DNA of 64,000 bases from Clostridium transplantifaecale (GCF_900626075.1 NZ_UYZY01000004.1:1-64000); one strand, 5' to 3'. Shown: positions 44,643-54,134, counted from the stretch's first letter. Notes: generated by a model from the sequence alone, not told the origin. A program made the numbers and translations.

Positions 44643-45998
44643 ATGATAGGACCAGGTTTGGCAGCGATGCTTGTTTTTATTTTACTTATATTAATCTGGA
44701 GCGTATTTATAAAACGGAACATAGGAGAGATAGCCTTTATCGGAATGATCGTGGTTTCTCTGTTTGGAGGAAACCGGGCGGGGGAACTGCTGATTGGGGG
44801 AATCAAATATGCACTGAGCTATGAGGTGTTGTTTGCCTCTCTGGCTTTTGTATTTATGTCGTTTCTTCTTCAGAATACGGGTGTACTTCAGGGGATGCTG
44901 AAGATTTTTAATCGGCTGTTCAGAAAGATGAAGGGAGGCCCGGCTTATGTCAATACAGCAATATCTGCTTTTCTGGGCATGCTCTCGGGAGGAAACACCC
45001 CGAACGCCGCCACTTCGGGAGCTTTTACAGCCCAGTGGCTCTTATCGACGGGATGGAAACGGGAGCAGGCGGCAACTCTGATCGCAGCCAACGGAGGACT
45101 GGGGGCGGGATTTCCGCCCAGTTCGTCCCTGTTTATCGTACTGGCATTTCCCACGGTGGCCGGTGCGGTGTCGGAAGGCCAGCTCTATATTGCTTTATTT
45201 TTGACGGGACTTTATCAGGTTCTCTGGCGGGTGTTTTACATCCACTTCGTAATTAAAAAGAATGGAATTGTACTTCCCGAAGTGGTTACCAATGAGTCAT
45301 GGGGCTCCGTACTCAGGACAGCCGGAAAAAATCTGTTTTTATTCCTGGGGGCAATTATTCCGGTAATGCTCAATATGGGACCGCTGTCTGATCTGATTGC
45401 CGGGCGTTCCGAAATCTGGAAAGCGGCTGTGGACAGCATTAATATTCTGGTCTGGATCCCGATCCTGATGATAGCAATTATCCTGGCCCTTGGTTTTAAA
45501 GACATCCGCGGAAAATTCCACTCCGGAGAGCAGTTTGTAGAAGAACTGATACCGCATTTTTCCAGTACAGGCGGTCTTCTGATATTTGTATTTGCAGCCA
45601 GCAATATAATCAGTAAACTCGGACTTTCAGAGGATATCGTACAGATTTTAAATTCCATGAACCTTTCAAAAGTCGCGACTGTTATCATTATTCTGATTTT
45701 GGTGGCGGTTGTTGCAGGACCGCTCTCCTCAACGGCTACGCTTACGTCAATCGGTGTTATTTCCCATGCGATTCTCGTGTCGGTGGGCATTAACCCTCTT
45801 GCCGCGGCCACGGCAATTCTTGTAGTGGCTTCCACGGAAGGTGCATCACCGCCGGCTTCCGGAGCGCTGTTTGTTGCCTGCGGCCTGACGGAGTGCGATC
45901 CGCCGAAAATATTTATGCCGCTTATCAAATGGTTTGTTCTGCCGATTACGGGTATTGCGGTTCTTGTATGTCTCGGCATTCTGCCATTGCCGTATTAA
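44643..45998 (+). CDS. TRAP-type large permease (DctM-like)
   Basis: 451 residues, about 11-12 helices. GMLSGGNTPNAATSGAFTAQWLLSTGWKREQAATLIAANGGLGAGFPPSSS and the second inverted half VVAGPLSSTATLTSIGVISHAI...STEGASPPASGA resemble DctM-type TRAP permeases. No extracytoplasmic binding protein (DctP) is encoded nearby, so the system is incomplete or works without one. In the sigma-54 operon it probably imports the carboxylate. Confidence 0.8.
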   Translation: MIGPGLAAMLVFILLILIWSVFIKRNIGEIAFIGMIVVSLFGGNRAGELLIGGIKYALSYEVLFASLAFVFMSFLLQNTGVLQGMLKIFNRLFRKMKGGPAYVNTAISAFLGMLSGGNTPNAATSGAFTAQWLLSTGWKREQAATLIAANGGLGAGFPPSSSLFIVLAFPTVAGAVSEGQLYIALFLTGLYQVLWRVFYIHFVIKKNGIVLPEVVTNESWGSVLRTAGKNLFLFLGAIIPVMLNMGPLSDLIAGRSEIWKAAVDSINILVWIPILMIAIILALGFKDIRGKFHSGEQFVEELIPHFSSTGGLLIFVFAASNIISKLGLSEDIVQILNSMNLSKVATVIIILILVAVVAGPLSSTATLTSIGVISHAILVSVGINPLAAATAILVVASTEGASPPASGALFVACGLTECDPPKIFMPLIKWFVLPITGIAVLVCLGILPLPY

Positions 45999-46007
45999 GG
46001 AGGGCTT

Positions 46008-46223
46008 ATGAAAAAAATATATCATTATTTAATATTAGCGGGTTTCCTGATTTTCTTTCTGGGAGGATGTATTTATGTGGCAGGGCAGATTGTGTGCCTG
46101 ATTATCGGCCAGCCGGAGCTTATGATTTCACTGGAGGGAATTACGAAAGTGATTTTTCCTGCGGCGTCCATAAGCGGACTGCTCTGTTTCCTGAACCAGT
46201 ACCTGTTTGCAAAGAAGAAGTGA
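46008..46223 (+). CDS. Small membrane protein of the permease operon
   Basis: 71 residues with two hydrophobic stretches (about 7-34 and 43-64). It starts 9 nt after the permease stop behind AAGGAGGGC, so it is co-translated. Not recognised; by position it could act as a small accessory subunit. Confidence 0.7.
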   Translation: MKKIYHYLILAGFLIFFLGGCIYVAGQIVCLIIGQPELMISLEGITKVIFPAASISGLLCFLNQYLFAKKK

Positions 46224-46275
46224 GGAAAAAAATAATAACGTTATAAAATTGTAAGCAATTTATCCGTAAAATAGA

Positions 46276-46331
46276 TTGACAGCTGTATATATACTGTATA
46301 TAATAATCATATACAGTATATATACAGCTGT
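46276..46331 (+). promoter_or_regulatory. Consensus promoter inside a perfect 53-bp palindrome
   Basis: TTGACA (46276-46281), 17-bp spacer, TATAAT (46299-46304): a full sigma-A consensus. The DNA 46279-46301 is the exact reverse complement of 46309-46331 (23-bp arms, 7-bp spacer). Half-site CAGCTGTATATATACTGTAT contains repeats of CTGTAT. It is the probable operator of the GntR regulator; the arm followed by TTTTT could also act as a weak terminator. Confidence 0.92.
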
Positions 46332-46389
46332 TTTTGCTGCGGAGGCAAGGACAAAGCAGAAACAGTACGCACTGCAGGAGAAATGAAAT

Positions 46390-46773
46390 ATGAATATAAT
46401 CATCAGTAATTCGAGTGACAGGCCGATTTACGAGCAGATTGCAAGCCAGATTAAGAATGCGATTATCGCAGGAGAACTGGAAGCAGGGGCCCCGCTTCCG
46501 TCACTCAGGTATCTGGCCAGGGAATTGAGGGTCAGCCTCATTTCCACAAAGCGCGCATATGAGGAGCTGGAGAAAGAAGGATTCATTGAATCAGTCCAGG
46601 GAAAAGGGAGCTTTGTCACAGGAAAGAATAAGGAATTAATGAAAGAAGAGCAGTTTAAGAAGATTGAAGAATGTCTTCAGGATGCCGTGGATATGGCCCG
46701 GGTTGCCCATATTCCGTATGAGGAGCTGAAGGATGTGCTGGCCGCCCTTTATGAAGACTGGGATAAAACCTGA
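46390..46773 (+). CDS. GntR-family (YtrA subfamily) regulator
   Basis: 127 residues: winged helix (PIYEQIASQIKNAIIAGELEAGAPLPSLRYLARELRVSLISTKRAYEELEKEGFIESVQGKGSFV) with only a short helical C-terminus, typical of YtrA. YtrA proteins sit first in operons with ABC transporters, as here. It most likely represses its own operon by binding the palindrome at 46279-46331. Confidence 0.95.
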   Translation: MNIIISNSSDRPIYEQIASQIKNAIIAGELEAGAPLPSLRYLARELRVSLISTKRAYEELEKEGFIESVQGKGSFVTGKNKELMKEEQFKKIEECLQDAVDMARVAHIPYEELKDVLAALYEDWDKT

Positions 46774-46834
46774 GGCACAGCCACGGCCGACCGAAGGCCA
46801 GGGCGTAACAAGAGGGATTTAAGAGGTGAAGAAT

Positions 46835-47710
46835 ATGGATGAAAAGAACAATAACATTCTGGAAATAGAGGGGCTGACGAAACACTACAGTGACTTTACC
46901 CTCCGTGATATTAACCTGGAACTGCCATATGGCTGTATCATGGGCCTGATGGGAGAGAACGGAGCGGGCAAGAGCACGACTATTAAGGCAGTGCTGAATC
47001 TGATCCACAGGGACGGTGGAACGATCCGCCTCTTTGGGGAAGAGCTGCATGAGGGAAGTTCAAGGCTCAGGGAAGATCTGGGTATTGTCATGGAAGGTCT
47101 CAGCCTGCCCGACGTATTTAAAGCGGCAGAAATTGACCGGATGATGAGAGGAATTTACAAAAACTGGGACAGCGATTGCTTTTACGGGTATCTGGAGCAG
47201 TTCGACATTAACAAAAAGAAGAAGATTAAGGAATATTCCAAGGGAATGAAGATGAAGCTGGCTCTGACGATTGCTCTTTCCCACGGTGCGAAACTGCTGA
47301 TCCTCGACGAACCGACCAGTGGCCTGGACCCGGTCGTGAGGGAGGAAGTGCTCGATATTCTGAGGGAATTTGTCATGGATGAGGAGCATTCTGTCCTGAT
47401 TTCTTCCCATATTATCAGTGATATTGAGAAGACGGCGGACTATGCCGCTTTTATCCACGCAGGACGTCTCATGCTCTGCGAGGAGAAAGACCGTCTGCTG
47501 GAGGAATACAGGATTTTAAAGGGCAGCCGCAGCAGCATCATGGAGATGGAGGACGAAGGATATGTGACCGTTTCCGGAATCCGTGAAAACAGTTTTGGCG
47601 CGGAAGCGCTTGTAAAGGTAAACCGTACATTCCGGGTGAAGGACGGGATGGCAATGGAGTCCGCTTCTCTGGAAGAAATTATGCTTTTCCTGGTGAAGTC
47701 CGAAAAGTAG
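46835..47710 (+). CDS. ABC transporter ATP-binding protein
   Basis: 291 residues. Walker A GENGAGKST, signature YSKGMKMKLALTIALSHG, Walker B LLILDEPTSGLDP and H-loop SSHI are intact; a C-terminal regulatory segment follows residue 215. It belongs to the YtrB/BcrA-like group. ATG 46835 follows GAGGTG; a GTG at 46826 lies in the ribosome site. It works with the permease encoded next. Confidence 0.94.
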   Translation: MDEKNNNILEIEGLTKHYSDFTLRDINLELPYGCIMGLMGENGAGKSTTIKAVLNLIHRDGGTIRLFGEELHEGSSRLREDLGIVMEGLSLPDVFKAAEIDRMMRGIYKNWDSDCFYGYLEQFDINKKKKIKEYSKGMKMKLALTIALSHGAKLLILDEPTSGLDPVVREEVLDILREFVMDEEHSVLISSHIISDIEKTADYAAFIHAGRLMLCEEKDRLLEEYRILKGSRSSIMEMEDEGYVTVSGIRENSFGAEALVKVNRTFRVKDGMAMESASLEEIMLFLVKSEK

Positions 47711-47746
47711 TAAAGATGCGGAAGAGAACGAAAGGGAGGAAGAACC

Positions 47747-48364
47747 GTGAAAGGATTATTATATAAGGAGATCTGCATGTTCAAGCCTCAGCTTAAGAGC
47801 TGGGCGATGGTGCTGGTGATATTTGCGGTATATGGCGTGATATTCAGGAATGTTTCCATGATTTTGATGATGACTTCAATGCTTGGACTTATGGCATGCT
47901 TTAATTCATTTAGCTATGATAAACAATTCCACTGTAATGAATACCTGGCGGCCATGCCGGTGAGCAGGAAAGAGATGGTGTGGTCCAAATACATTTTTAT
48001 GCTGGGACTCGACCTGATTCTGTCGGCCGTATCATTGATTGTTATGGCGGGATATGGCCTCATGGTCCAGGACCCGGTTATAGAAATGTTTGCGGGTGTG
48101 GGGGCGGTGCTGGTAGTGACCATTTTCATGCAGGCAATCCTGATGCCGATGGTATATATTATGGGAATCGAGAAGGCACGTTATGTGAATATCGTAATTT
48201 GGATGCTTCCGTGGGTTCTGGTCATGTTGTTTAAAGACAGGCTGCCGAGAATCGAGGGGGGGCAGATTATAATGGCACTCAAAATTATGCCGTTTATTGC
48301 CGCTGTATTTATGGTGGTTTCGGTTTGCATTTCCGTATCTACATTCCGGAAAAAAGATTTATAG
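47747..48364 (+). CDS. ABC-2 type permease subunit
   Basis: 205 residues with six hydrophobic segments. NEYLAAMPVSRKEMVWSKYIF is the cytoplasmic motif of ABC-2 permeases of the YtrC/BcrB kind. GTG start at 47747 behind GGGAGG. With the GntR and ATPase genes it forms a three-gene operon, possibly for export of a peptide or lipid linked to cell-envelope stress. Confidence 0.87.
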   Translation: MKGLLYKEICMFKPQLKSWAMVLVIFAVYGVIFRNVSMILMMTSMLGLMACFNSFSYDKQFHCNEYLAAMPVSRKEMVWSKYIFMLGLDLILSAVSLIVMAGYGLMVQDPVIEMFAGVGAVLVVTIFMQAILMPMVYIMGIEKARYVNIVIWMLPWVLVMLFKDRLPRIEGGQIIMALKIMPFIAAVFMVVSVCISVSTFRKKDL

Positions 48365-48401
48365 GAGATTAGGAAACAGAATATAGAGCAGATATTTTTA
48401 T

Positions 48402-48463
48402 AAAGGCGCCTGCGCCCGTGTATGGGAATCTATACCATATCACGATGCTGCAGGCGCCTTTTT
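48402..48463. terminator. Intrinsic terminator
   Basis: AAAGGCGCCTGC / GCAGGCGCCTTTTT stem with a long loop, followed by a T-run, between convergent permease and gltS genes. Confidence 0.85.
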
Positions 48464-48513
48464 GATTGGTGTAAAGAGTTTATAAGGCGTGCTTATATGC
48501 TGTTACGGCTCAC

Positions 48514-49707
48514 CTATGAAAGAATATTCAGCATACCGGTGATAAGCAGTGCATTGACAAAATCAATAAACAGGCTGCCCACCATTGGTATAGTGAAGAA
48601 GGCAAGTGGAGAAGCGCCGTACTTTTTAGTTACAGCCTGCATATTAGCCATTGCGTTAGAGGTTGCGCCCATTGCAAAGCCGATAAAACCGGCCGTCATA
48701 ACCGCGGCGTCGTAATCCCGGCCCATCACCTTAAATACAACGAAATAAGAAAATACGAACATTACGGCTACCTGAACCGCGAGAGTTACTATCATCGGAA
48801 GGGCAAGGTCGATGAGCAGCCATAACTGCAGTCCTGCCAGCGCCATTGCAAGGAACAGGTTCAGGGACATATTGCCGATTACGTCAACCTCCTCCATTGG
48901 GAATTCATGGTAGATGGCATCCACAATGTTTCTTGTGACTGCCGCTACAATCATAGCCCCGATGTAGCCCGGGAATGTGAGTCCGGTGATGGCCGTAAGC
49001 TGTGCTCCCACAAAGTTTCCGATACCAAGTGCAAACATCAGCAGCATGAATGCGCGTACAAACCTGGGACTAGTGGAAGAAACCGTATCGTCTTCCACTT
49101 CGGAGACGGATGTGTCGGCATTGCTGCTGGGACATTCCAGGTGGTATTTTTCAATACACCTGCGTGCCGTCGGCCCGCCCATAATAGAACCGGCCACCAG
49201 GCCGAAGGTGGCGGAAGCAAGGCCGGCAACGGATGCGCCGGTGATGCCCATTCCATCCATTAATTCCCCGTATGATGCTGCCGTGCCGGGGCCTCCAATC
49301 ATTGCAATTGAACCCACACACAGGCCGAGACGCGGATCTGCGCCCAGCGCTCCGACGAGTCCGGTGCCGACAATGTTCTGAATCACCGTCATTACTGTTC
49401 CAAGAATGAGCATCAGCAAAACAGCTTTACCGCCTTTTTTAAGAAGCGGGATGCTTACCGAGAAACCGACTGTGGTGAAGAACATATTCATAAATACGGT
49501 TTGCAGAGTAGAGTCGAAAGTAATATAGGCCACACCGGTTGCATACATAATCGTGTTTAACAATGAGAAACAGACGCCGCCCACCAGCGGAGCAGGAATA
49601 CAATATTTGCTGAAAACAGATACTTTCCGGCACAGCAGATTTCCGAGCCAGAATAAAGCGGCCGCGAGCGCCACGGCATGATACATGTTTAGGCTGATTT
49701 CGATCAT
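48514..49707 (-). CDS. gltS: Sodium/glutamate symporter
   Basis: 397 residues, about ten to eleven helices. CIPAPLVGGVCFSLL, GGPGTAASYGELMDGMG and the second-half GFAMGATSNAMANM motif are those of GltS. Imports glutamate with Na+. The start MIEISLNMYHAVALAAA was chosen for the AAAGGGAGG site 8 nt before it. It is a single gene. Confidence 0.95.
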   Translation of the reverse strand: MIEISLNMYHAVALAAALFWLGNLLCRKVSVFSKYCIPAPLVGGVCFSLLNTIMYATGVAYITFDSTLQTVFMNMFFTTVGFSVSIPLLKKGGKAVLLMLILGTVMTVIQNIVGTGLVGALGADPRLGLCVGSIAMIGGPGTAASYGELMDGMGITGASVAGLASATFGLVAGSIMGGPTARRCIEKYHLECPSSNADTSVSEVEDDTVSSTSPRFVRAFMLLMFALGIGNFVGAQLTAITGLTFPGYIGAMIVAAVTRNIVDAIYHEFPMEEVDVIGNMSLNLFLAMALAGLQLWLLIDLALPMIVTLAVQVAVMFVFSYFVVFKVMGRDYDAAVMTAGFIGFAMGATSNAMANMQAVTKKYGASPLAFFTIPMVGSLFIDFVNALLITGMLNILS

Positions 49708-49982
49708 AGATTTTTCCTCCCTTTGATATAAAACTTTCATTTGTAATTTGAATTTTATATTTTTTTGTCCAAAAATCAATAGATATTGTAACTTTTTAAC
49801 AAATGTTTAATGCTTTTAGACTTGAGATTTGTGCAACATGTACATAAATTTGCGCAAAAATTTACTTGATAATACAGATATAAACATAAAACATCACTCT
49901 GTCGTGAATGCTCGTCCTATCTGATGAAAAAATGCTGATAATACAGATAATAAACTGAAAATTTGAAAAAATCTTTATGTAC
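49708..49982. other. Intergenic region, AT-rich, with a 14-bp direct repeat
   Basis: Probably holds the gltS promoter (minus). TGATAATACAGATA occurs at 49867-49880 and 49935-49948, 68 bp apart. No gene is seen. Confidence 0.5.
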
Positions 49983-50035
49983 TTGACATTAGGCAAGAAA
50001 CAGCATATTATAATCATATGAACAATCGTTCAAAT
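49983..50035 (+). promoter_or_regulatory. Promoter and ArsR/CadC-type operator
   Basis: TTGACA (49983-49988), 17 bp, TATTAT (50006-50011). Immediately downstream ATATGAACAATCGTTCAAAT (50016-50035) is the classic SmtB/CadC dyad (TGAAC-N4-GTTCA) placed over the start site. Confidence 0.88.
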
Positions 50036-50143
50036 GTTTATACATGGTAATTATCTGTGGAATCTTGATTGGAAACGGCAATATAATGTGCGGTTACAGA
50101 GTTCCCGGAGTTTGAAGAGGCTATGAAAAGGAGGTTCTGAAAT

Positions 50144-50503
50144 TTGGCGGTACATGACGTAGAATGCTGTGATTTTTACCAGATTCACGAGGATGTGGTG
50201 AAAGCAGTGAAAGAGAAAATGCCGGATGACGATGACTTATACGATCTGGCGGAGATATTCAAAGTATTTGGAGATTCAACCAGAATCAGAATACTGTATG
50301 TGCTGTTTGAGGCGGAGATGTGTGTGTGCGATATTGCCCAGCTCCTGAATATGACCCAATCGGCCATTTCCCATCAGCTGCGGATTCTGAAGCAGTCCAA
50401 ACTGGTGAAGAACAGAAGAGAAGGCAAAGCCGTATTTTATTCCCTGGCAGATAGCCACGTAAGGAGCATTATCAACCAGGGTTATGAGCATATAAGGGAA
50501 TAA
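50144..50503 (+). CDS. ArsR/SmtB-family metal sensor (CadC-like)
   Basis: 119 residues, winged HTH (TQSAISHQLRILKQSKLVKNRREGKAVFYSL). N-terminal Cys8-Cys9 plus Cys60 and Cys62 in EMCVCD match the thiolate site of CadC-type Cd/Pb/Zn sensors. Repressor that leaves DNA when metal binds. Start is TTG at 50144, 9 nt after AAAGGAGG. First gene of the metal-efflux operon. Confidence 0.93.
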   Translation: MAVHDVECCDFYQIHEDVVKAVKEKMPDDDDLYDLAEIFKVFGDSTRIRILYVLFEAEMCVCDIAQLLNMTQSAISHQLRILKQSKLVKNRREGKAVFYSLADSHVRSIINQGYEHIRE

Positions 50504-50606
50504 TATAAGATTAACGAAAGAAATATAATCAAAAGTTTTTAAAAATATTATTAAACACATTATTAAACACAATAAAACTAAAATGAATCGATGGAGGAAT
50601 AGTAAG

Positions 50607-50825
50607 ATGAAAAAGAAATTCAAATTAACAGACCTGGACTGTGCAAACTGTGCGGCAAAGATGGAGGATGCCATCAGGAAAATTGAGGGCGTGGCGGATG
50701 CCAATGTCAGCTTCATGACACAGAAGATGACCATTGACGCTGAAGAGAGCCGCTTCGATGAGATTATGAAAGAAGTAGTTGCAGTCTGCAAAAAAGTGGA
50801 GCCGGATTGCATTATTAACATGTAA
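50607..50825 (+). CDS. Heavy-metal-associated (HMA) domain protein
   Basis: 72 residues, a single ferredoxin-like HMA domain with the metal-binding LDCANCAAKME (Cys12, Cys15). In many CadA/ZntA pumps this domain is fused to the ATPase N-terminus; here it is a separate gene 29 nt before the pump, so it probably delivers or senses metal for it. ATG 50607 follows GGAGG. Confidence 0.92.
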   Translation: MKKKFKLTDLDCANCAAKMEDAIRKIEGVADANVSFMTQKMTIDAEESRFDEIMKEVVAVCKKVEPDCIINM

Positions 50826-50854
50826 TAAATTCAAAATCTGCAGCAGGAGGCGAC

Positions 50855-52726
50855 ATGAATAAAAAGCAGAAAACAATGCTCGGCAGAATCATCCTGGCAT
50901 TTATCATTTACATTTTCGCCAACGTCGGTGAGCATTCCGGTGTACTGGAACGTTTTCCGGGCATATGGCCCAAACTCCTTATCTTCCTGGTGCCTTATCT
51001 GATTATCGGATGGGATATCATTTACAAGGCGGCAAGAGGAATTGTCAATGGTCAGGTATTTGATGAGAACTTTCTGATGACAATCGCCACGTTCGGTGCA
51101 TTTGGAGTCAGGGAGTATTCAGAGGCCGTCGCGGTTATGCTTTTCTATCAGGTGGGAGAGCTGTTCCAGAATTACGCGGTCAACCGCTCCAGGCAGTCAA
51201 TCAGCGCCATGATGGATATCTGCCCGGAGTACGCCAATATCGAGGAGGACGGCCAGCTTAAGCAGGTTGACCCCGACGATGTGGCGGTCGGCGATATCAT
51301 TGTAATTAAGGCGGGAGAGAGAATCCCCCTGGACGGTGTGGTAATAAGCGGCGAGTCCATGGTCGACACTTCCGCCCTGACCGGAGAATCGGTGCCCAGG
51401 GCGGCGCGGGAAGGCACGGAAGTCATCAGCGGCTGCGTCAATGGAGGCGGGCTACTGAAGGTAAAGGTGACAAAAGAGTTTGAGGACTCCACTGTTGCCA
51501 GAATTCTGGAACTGGTGGAAAATGCCAGCAGCAAAAAGGCGAAAGTAGAAAACTTCATCACCCGCTTTGCAAGATACTATACTCCGGTTGTTGTTATCGC
51601 AGCGGTCCTTCTGGCAGTCATCCCTCCGCTGGCGCTGGGCCAGGGATTCGGAAGCTGGATTCAGAGGGCCTGCATTTTCCTTGTTATTTCCTGCCCCTGC
51701 GCCCTTGTGATTTCCGTTCCGTTAAGCTTTTTCGGCGGTATCGGCGCGGCGTCTAAAAAAGGTGTCCTGGTAAAGGGAAGCAATTTCCTGGAAGCGCTGG
51801 CTGAGATGGATACGATTGTATTCGACAAGACGGGAACGCTGACAAAAGGCGAATTCAAGGTGACGAAGCTGCATCCGGTTGGAATGAGCGGCGATGAGCT
51901 CCTGGAACTTGCCGCTCTGGCGGAAAATTACTCCAACCATCCGATCGCGGCTTCCCTCAAAGAGGCATATGCGAAGGAGACAGATGTAAACCGTCTGGGA
52001 GAGACCGAGGAAATCTCGGGCCACGGCGTGAAGACGGTAATCGACGGCAAACCCGTACTGGCCGGCAACGGCAAGCTGATGGAACAGGCCGGAATCGCCT
52101 ATGAAACATGTGCGGATGCAGGTACAGTTATCTATGTGGCAAGAGACGGTAAGTTTGCCGGAAGTGTGCTGATATCCGATACAATTAAGAAAGAGACTTT
52201 TGAGGCAATACGCTCCCTGAAATCGGTAGGCGTCCGCAGGACCATTATGCTGACCGGCGACAGGAAAGAAGTGGGAGAGGCCGTAGCCAGGGAAATCGGG
52301 CTTGACGGCGTCTATACGGAGCTGCTTCCGGCCGATAAAGTGGAGAAGGTGGAAACACTCTTAAAATCCATGAACGAGGGACGGAAACTTGCATTCGTAG
52401 GCGACGGAATCAACGACGCCCCGGTGCTGACGAGAGCGGATATAGGGATTGCAATGGGAAGCATGGGCTCGGATGCGGCGATTGAGGCTGCGGACGTCGT
52501 GCTGATGGACGACAACCCGGCGAAGATTGCTTCCGTTGTCAAAATTGCCAGAAAGACACTCAAAATAGTAAAGCAGAATATCGTATTTGCCCTCGCCGTC
52601 AAGGCACTGGTTCTGATACTGGGAGCAGTGGGAATGGCAAACATGTGGGAAGCGGTATTTGCCGATGTGGGCGTTTCCGTCATTGCCATTTTAAATGCAA
52701 TGAGGGCGCTGAAGACCGAAGATTAA
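50855..52726 (+). CDS. Cd2+/Zn2+/Pb2+-exporting P-type ATPase
   Basis: 623-residue PIB-type pump without N-terminal HMA. TGESVP actuator loop, metal-binding SCPCAL (Cys280-Pro-Cys282), phosphorylated Asp324 in DKTGTLT, NHPIA (HP motif) and GDGINDAP are intact. The CPC motif and CadC-like regulator indicate divalent metal (Cd/Zn/Pb) efflux rather than copper. Confidence 0.95.
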   Translation: MNKKQKTMLGRIILAFIIYIFANVGEHSGVLERFPGIWPKLLIFLVPYLIIGWDIIYKAARGIVNGQVFDENFLMTIATFGAFGVREYSEAVAVMLFYQVGELFQNYAVNRSRQSISAMMDICPEYANIEEDGQLKQVDPDDVAVGDIIVIKAGERIPLDGVVISGESMVDTSALTGESVPRAAREGTEVISGCVNGGGLLKVKVTKEFEDSTVARILELVENASSKKAKVENFITRFARYYTPVVVIAAVLLAVIPPLALGQGFGSWIQRACIFLVISCPCALVISVPLSFFGGIGAASKKGVLVKGSNFLEALAEMDTIVFDKTGTLTKGEFKVTKLHPVGMSGDELLELAALAENYSNHPIAASLKEAYAKETDVNRLGETEEISGHGVKTVIDGKPVLAGNGKLMEQAGIAYETCADAGTVIYVARDGKFAGSVLISDTIKKETFEAIRSLKSVGVRRTIMLTGDRKEVGEAVAREIGLDGVYTELLPADKVEKVETLLKSMNEGRKLAFVGDGINDAPVLTRADIGIAMGSMGSDAAIEAADVVLMDDNPAKIASVVKIARKTLKIVKQNIVFALAVKALVLILGAVGMANMWEAVFADVGVSVIAILNAMRALKTED

Positions 52727-52745
52727 AATCATATGATCAATGAGG

Positions 52746-52780
52746 AGAGGCGTCCGGGATTCATTCCCGGGCGCCTCTTA
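52746..52780. terminator. Hairpin between cadmium pump and hutI genes
   Basis: AGAGGCGTCCGGGA / TCCCGGGCGCCTCT, 14-bp stem with one mismatch and a 5-nt loop. Neither side has a strong T-run, so termination may be weak. Confidence 0.6.
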
Positions 52781-52808
52781 TGGTAGGTGACAGTTGGCAA
52801 TAATTAAT

Positions 52809-54062
52809 TTACCACTCTTTGTGGTATACGGTTTCGCCGTTCTTGATCACAGTCTCCACCAGATTGATGGTGGTGTGATATGGCATATAGTTGATGGAAG
52901 GATATTTCAGGAAGATGATATCTGCCTTTTTACCCTCCTCAATACTTCCAATCTGATCGGCCCTGTCTACAGCGGCGGCGCCGTTGATGGTCAGAGCGGT
53001 GATTACTTCCTCGATGGACATATTCATGTAAATGCAGCCTAAAGCTACAAGCAGAGGAATATTGTTGGTAAAGCAGCTTCCCGGGTTTAAATCGGAAGCG
53101 ATGGCTACCGCACAGCCGCTGTCAATCATCTTTCTGGCAGGAGCGTACTCTTCCTTAAGACAGAATGCCGTAGCAGGAAGAAGCGTGCTGATGACACTGG
53201 ATGCAGCCATCTGTTTGATACCTTCGTCGGATGCTTTTAAAAGGTGGTCTGCCGAAAAACAGCCGGTTCTGGATGCCAGTTCAGCTCCGCCGAGGGAGAA
53301 CATCTCATCAGCATGGATTTTCAGCTTAAAGCCCATCTCTTTTGCCGTATTCAGGTAGTACTCGGAATCTTCGATATTGAAAACGCCCTTCTCACAGAAG
53401 ATATCGGCAAACTCGGCCAGATTTTCTGCTTTTACCTTTGGCATTACTTCTTTAATCATCATGTCGATGAATTCGCGCTCTTTGCCCTTGTACTCGGGAA
53501 GCACGCTGTGCGGTCCAAGGAAGGTGGTGACAATGTCGACCGGATGGATTTTGTCCAGTTCTTTCATGGCGCGGAGCTGTTTTAACTCTGTCTCGCAGTC
53601 CATTCCGTAGCCGCTCTTGCCTTCCACGGTGGTAACGCCGAATTCCAGCATGCGGTTTAAGCGCTCGCGGCCAACTTCGACCAGTTCTTCCTGTGTTGCG
53701 CTCTTAGTAGGGTTAATGGTGGCATTAATGCCGCCGCCGCGCTCCATGATAGACATGTAGCTGTCGCCTTTTAAACGCCAGGTAAATTCATCGGCGCGGT
53801 AACCGCCGAACACAAAGTGGGTATGTGAGTCAACGAAGCCGGGAAGTACGGTTTTTCCCGTTGCATCGATAATTTCGTATTCATCCGGATTAATCATTTT
53901 ATCCAGTTCTTCTGTTGTGCCAACCGCGAAGATTTTATCATCGTGGATCAGGACGCCGCCGTCCTCGATGAGGCCGATGTCGGACATCTCTTTGCCGCGT
54001 TTAGGAGCCTGGCCCTTGCAGGTTACGAGCTCGGAAGCGTGTCGGATATATCTTTTCGTCAT
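52809..54062 (-). CDS. hutI: Imidazolonepropionase
   Basis: Third step of histidine degradation: 4-imidazolone-5-propanoate to N-formiminoglutamate. 417-residue amidohydrolase with the zinc ligands HTHFVFGG, EGKSGYG, IHADE and ASDLNPG. It lies downstream of hutU, separated by a 72-nt gap with a hairpin. The enzyme for the next step (HutG or formiminotransferase) is not in the window. Confidence 0.97.
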   Translation of the reverse strand: MTKRYIRHASELVTCKGQAPKRGKEMSDIGLIEDGGVLIHDDKIFAVGTTEELDKMINPDEYEIIDATGKTVLPGFVDSHTHFVFGGYRADEFTWRLKGDSYMSIMERGGGINATINPTKSATQEELVEVGRERLNRMLEFGVTTVEGKSGYGMDCETELKQLRAMKELDKIHPVDIVTTFLGPHSVLPEYKGKEREFIDMMIKEVMPKVKAENLAEFADIFCEKGVFNIEDSEYYLNTAKEMGFKLKIHADEMFSLGGAELASRTGCFSADHLLKASDEGIKQMAASSVISTLLPATAFCLKEEYAPARKMIDSGCAVAIASDLNPGSCFTNNIPLLVALGCIYMNMSIEEVITALTINGAAAVDRADQIGSIEEGKKADIIFLKYPSINYMPYHTTINLVETVIKNGETVYHKEW

Positions 54063-54085
54063 ATTTTACCTCTCTTATATACTTT

Positions 54086-54119
54086 ACAGAGGCTGTTGCC
54101 ATAAAACAACAGCCTCTGT
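54086..54119. terminator. Hairpin between hutU and hutI
   Basis: Perfect 13-bp stem ACAGAGGCTGTTG / CAACAGCCTCTGT with an 8-nt loop but no T-run, so more likely an RNA stability or partial attenuation element than a full terminator. Confidence 0.6.
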
Positions 54120-54134
54120 AAGATAATAGTAGCA

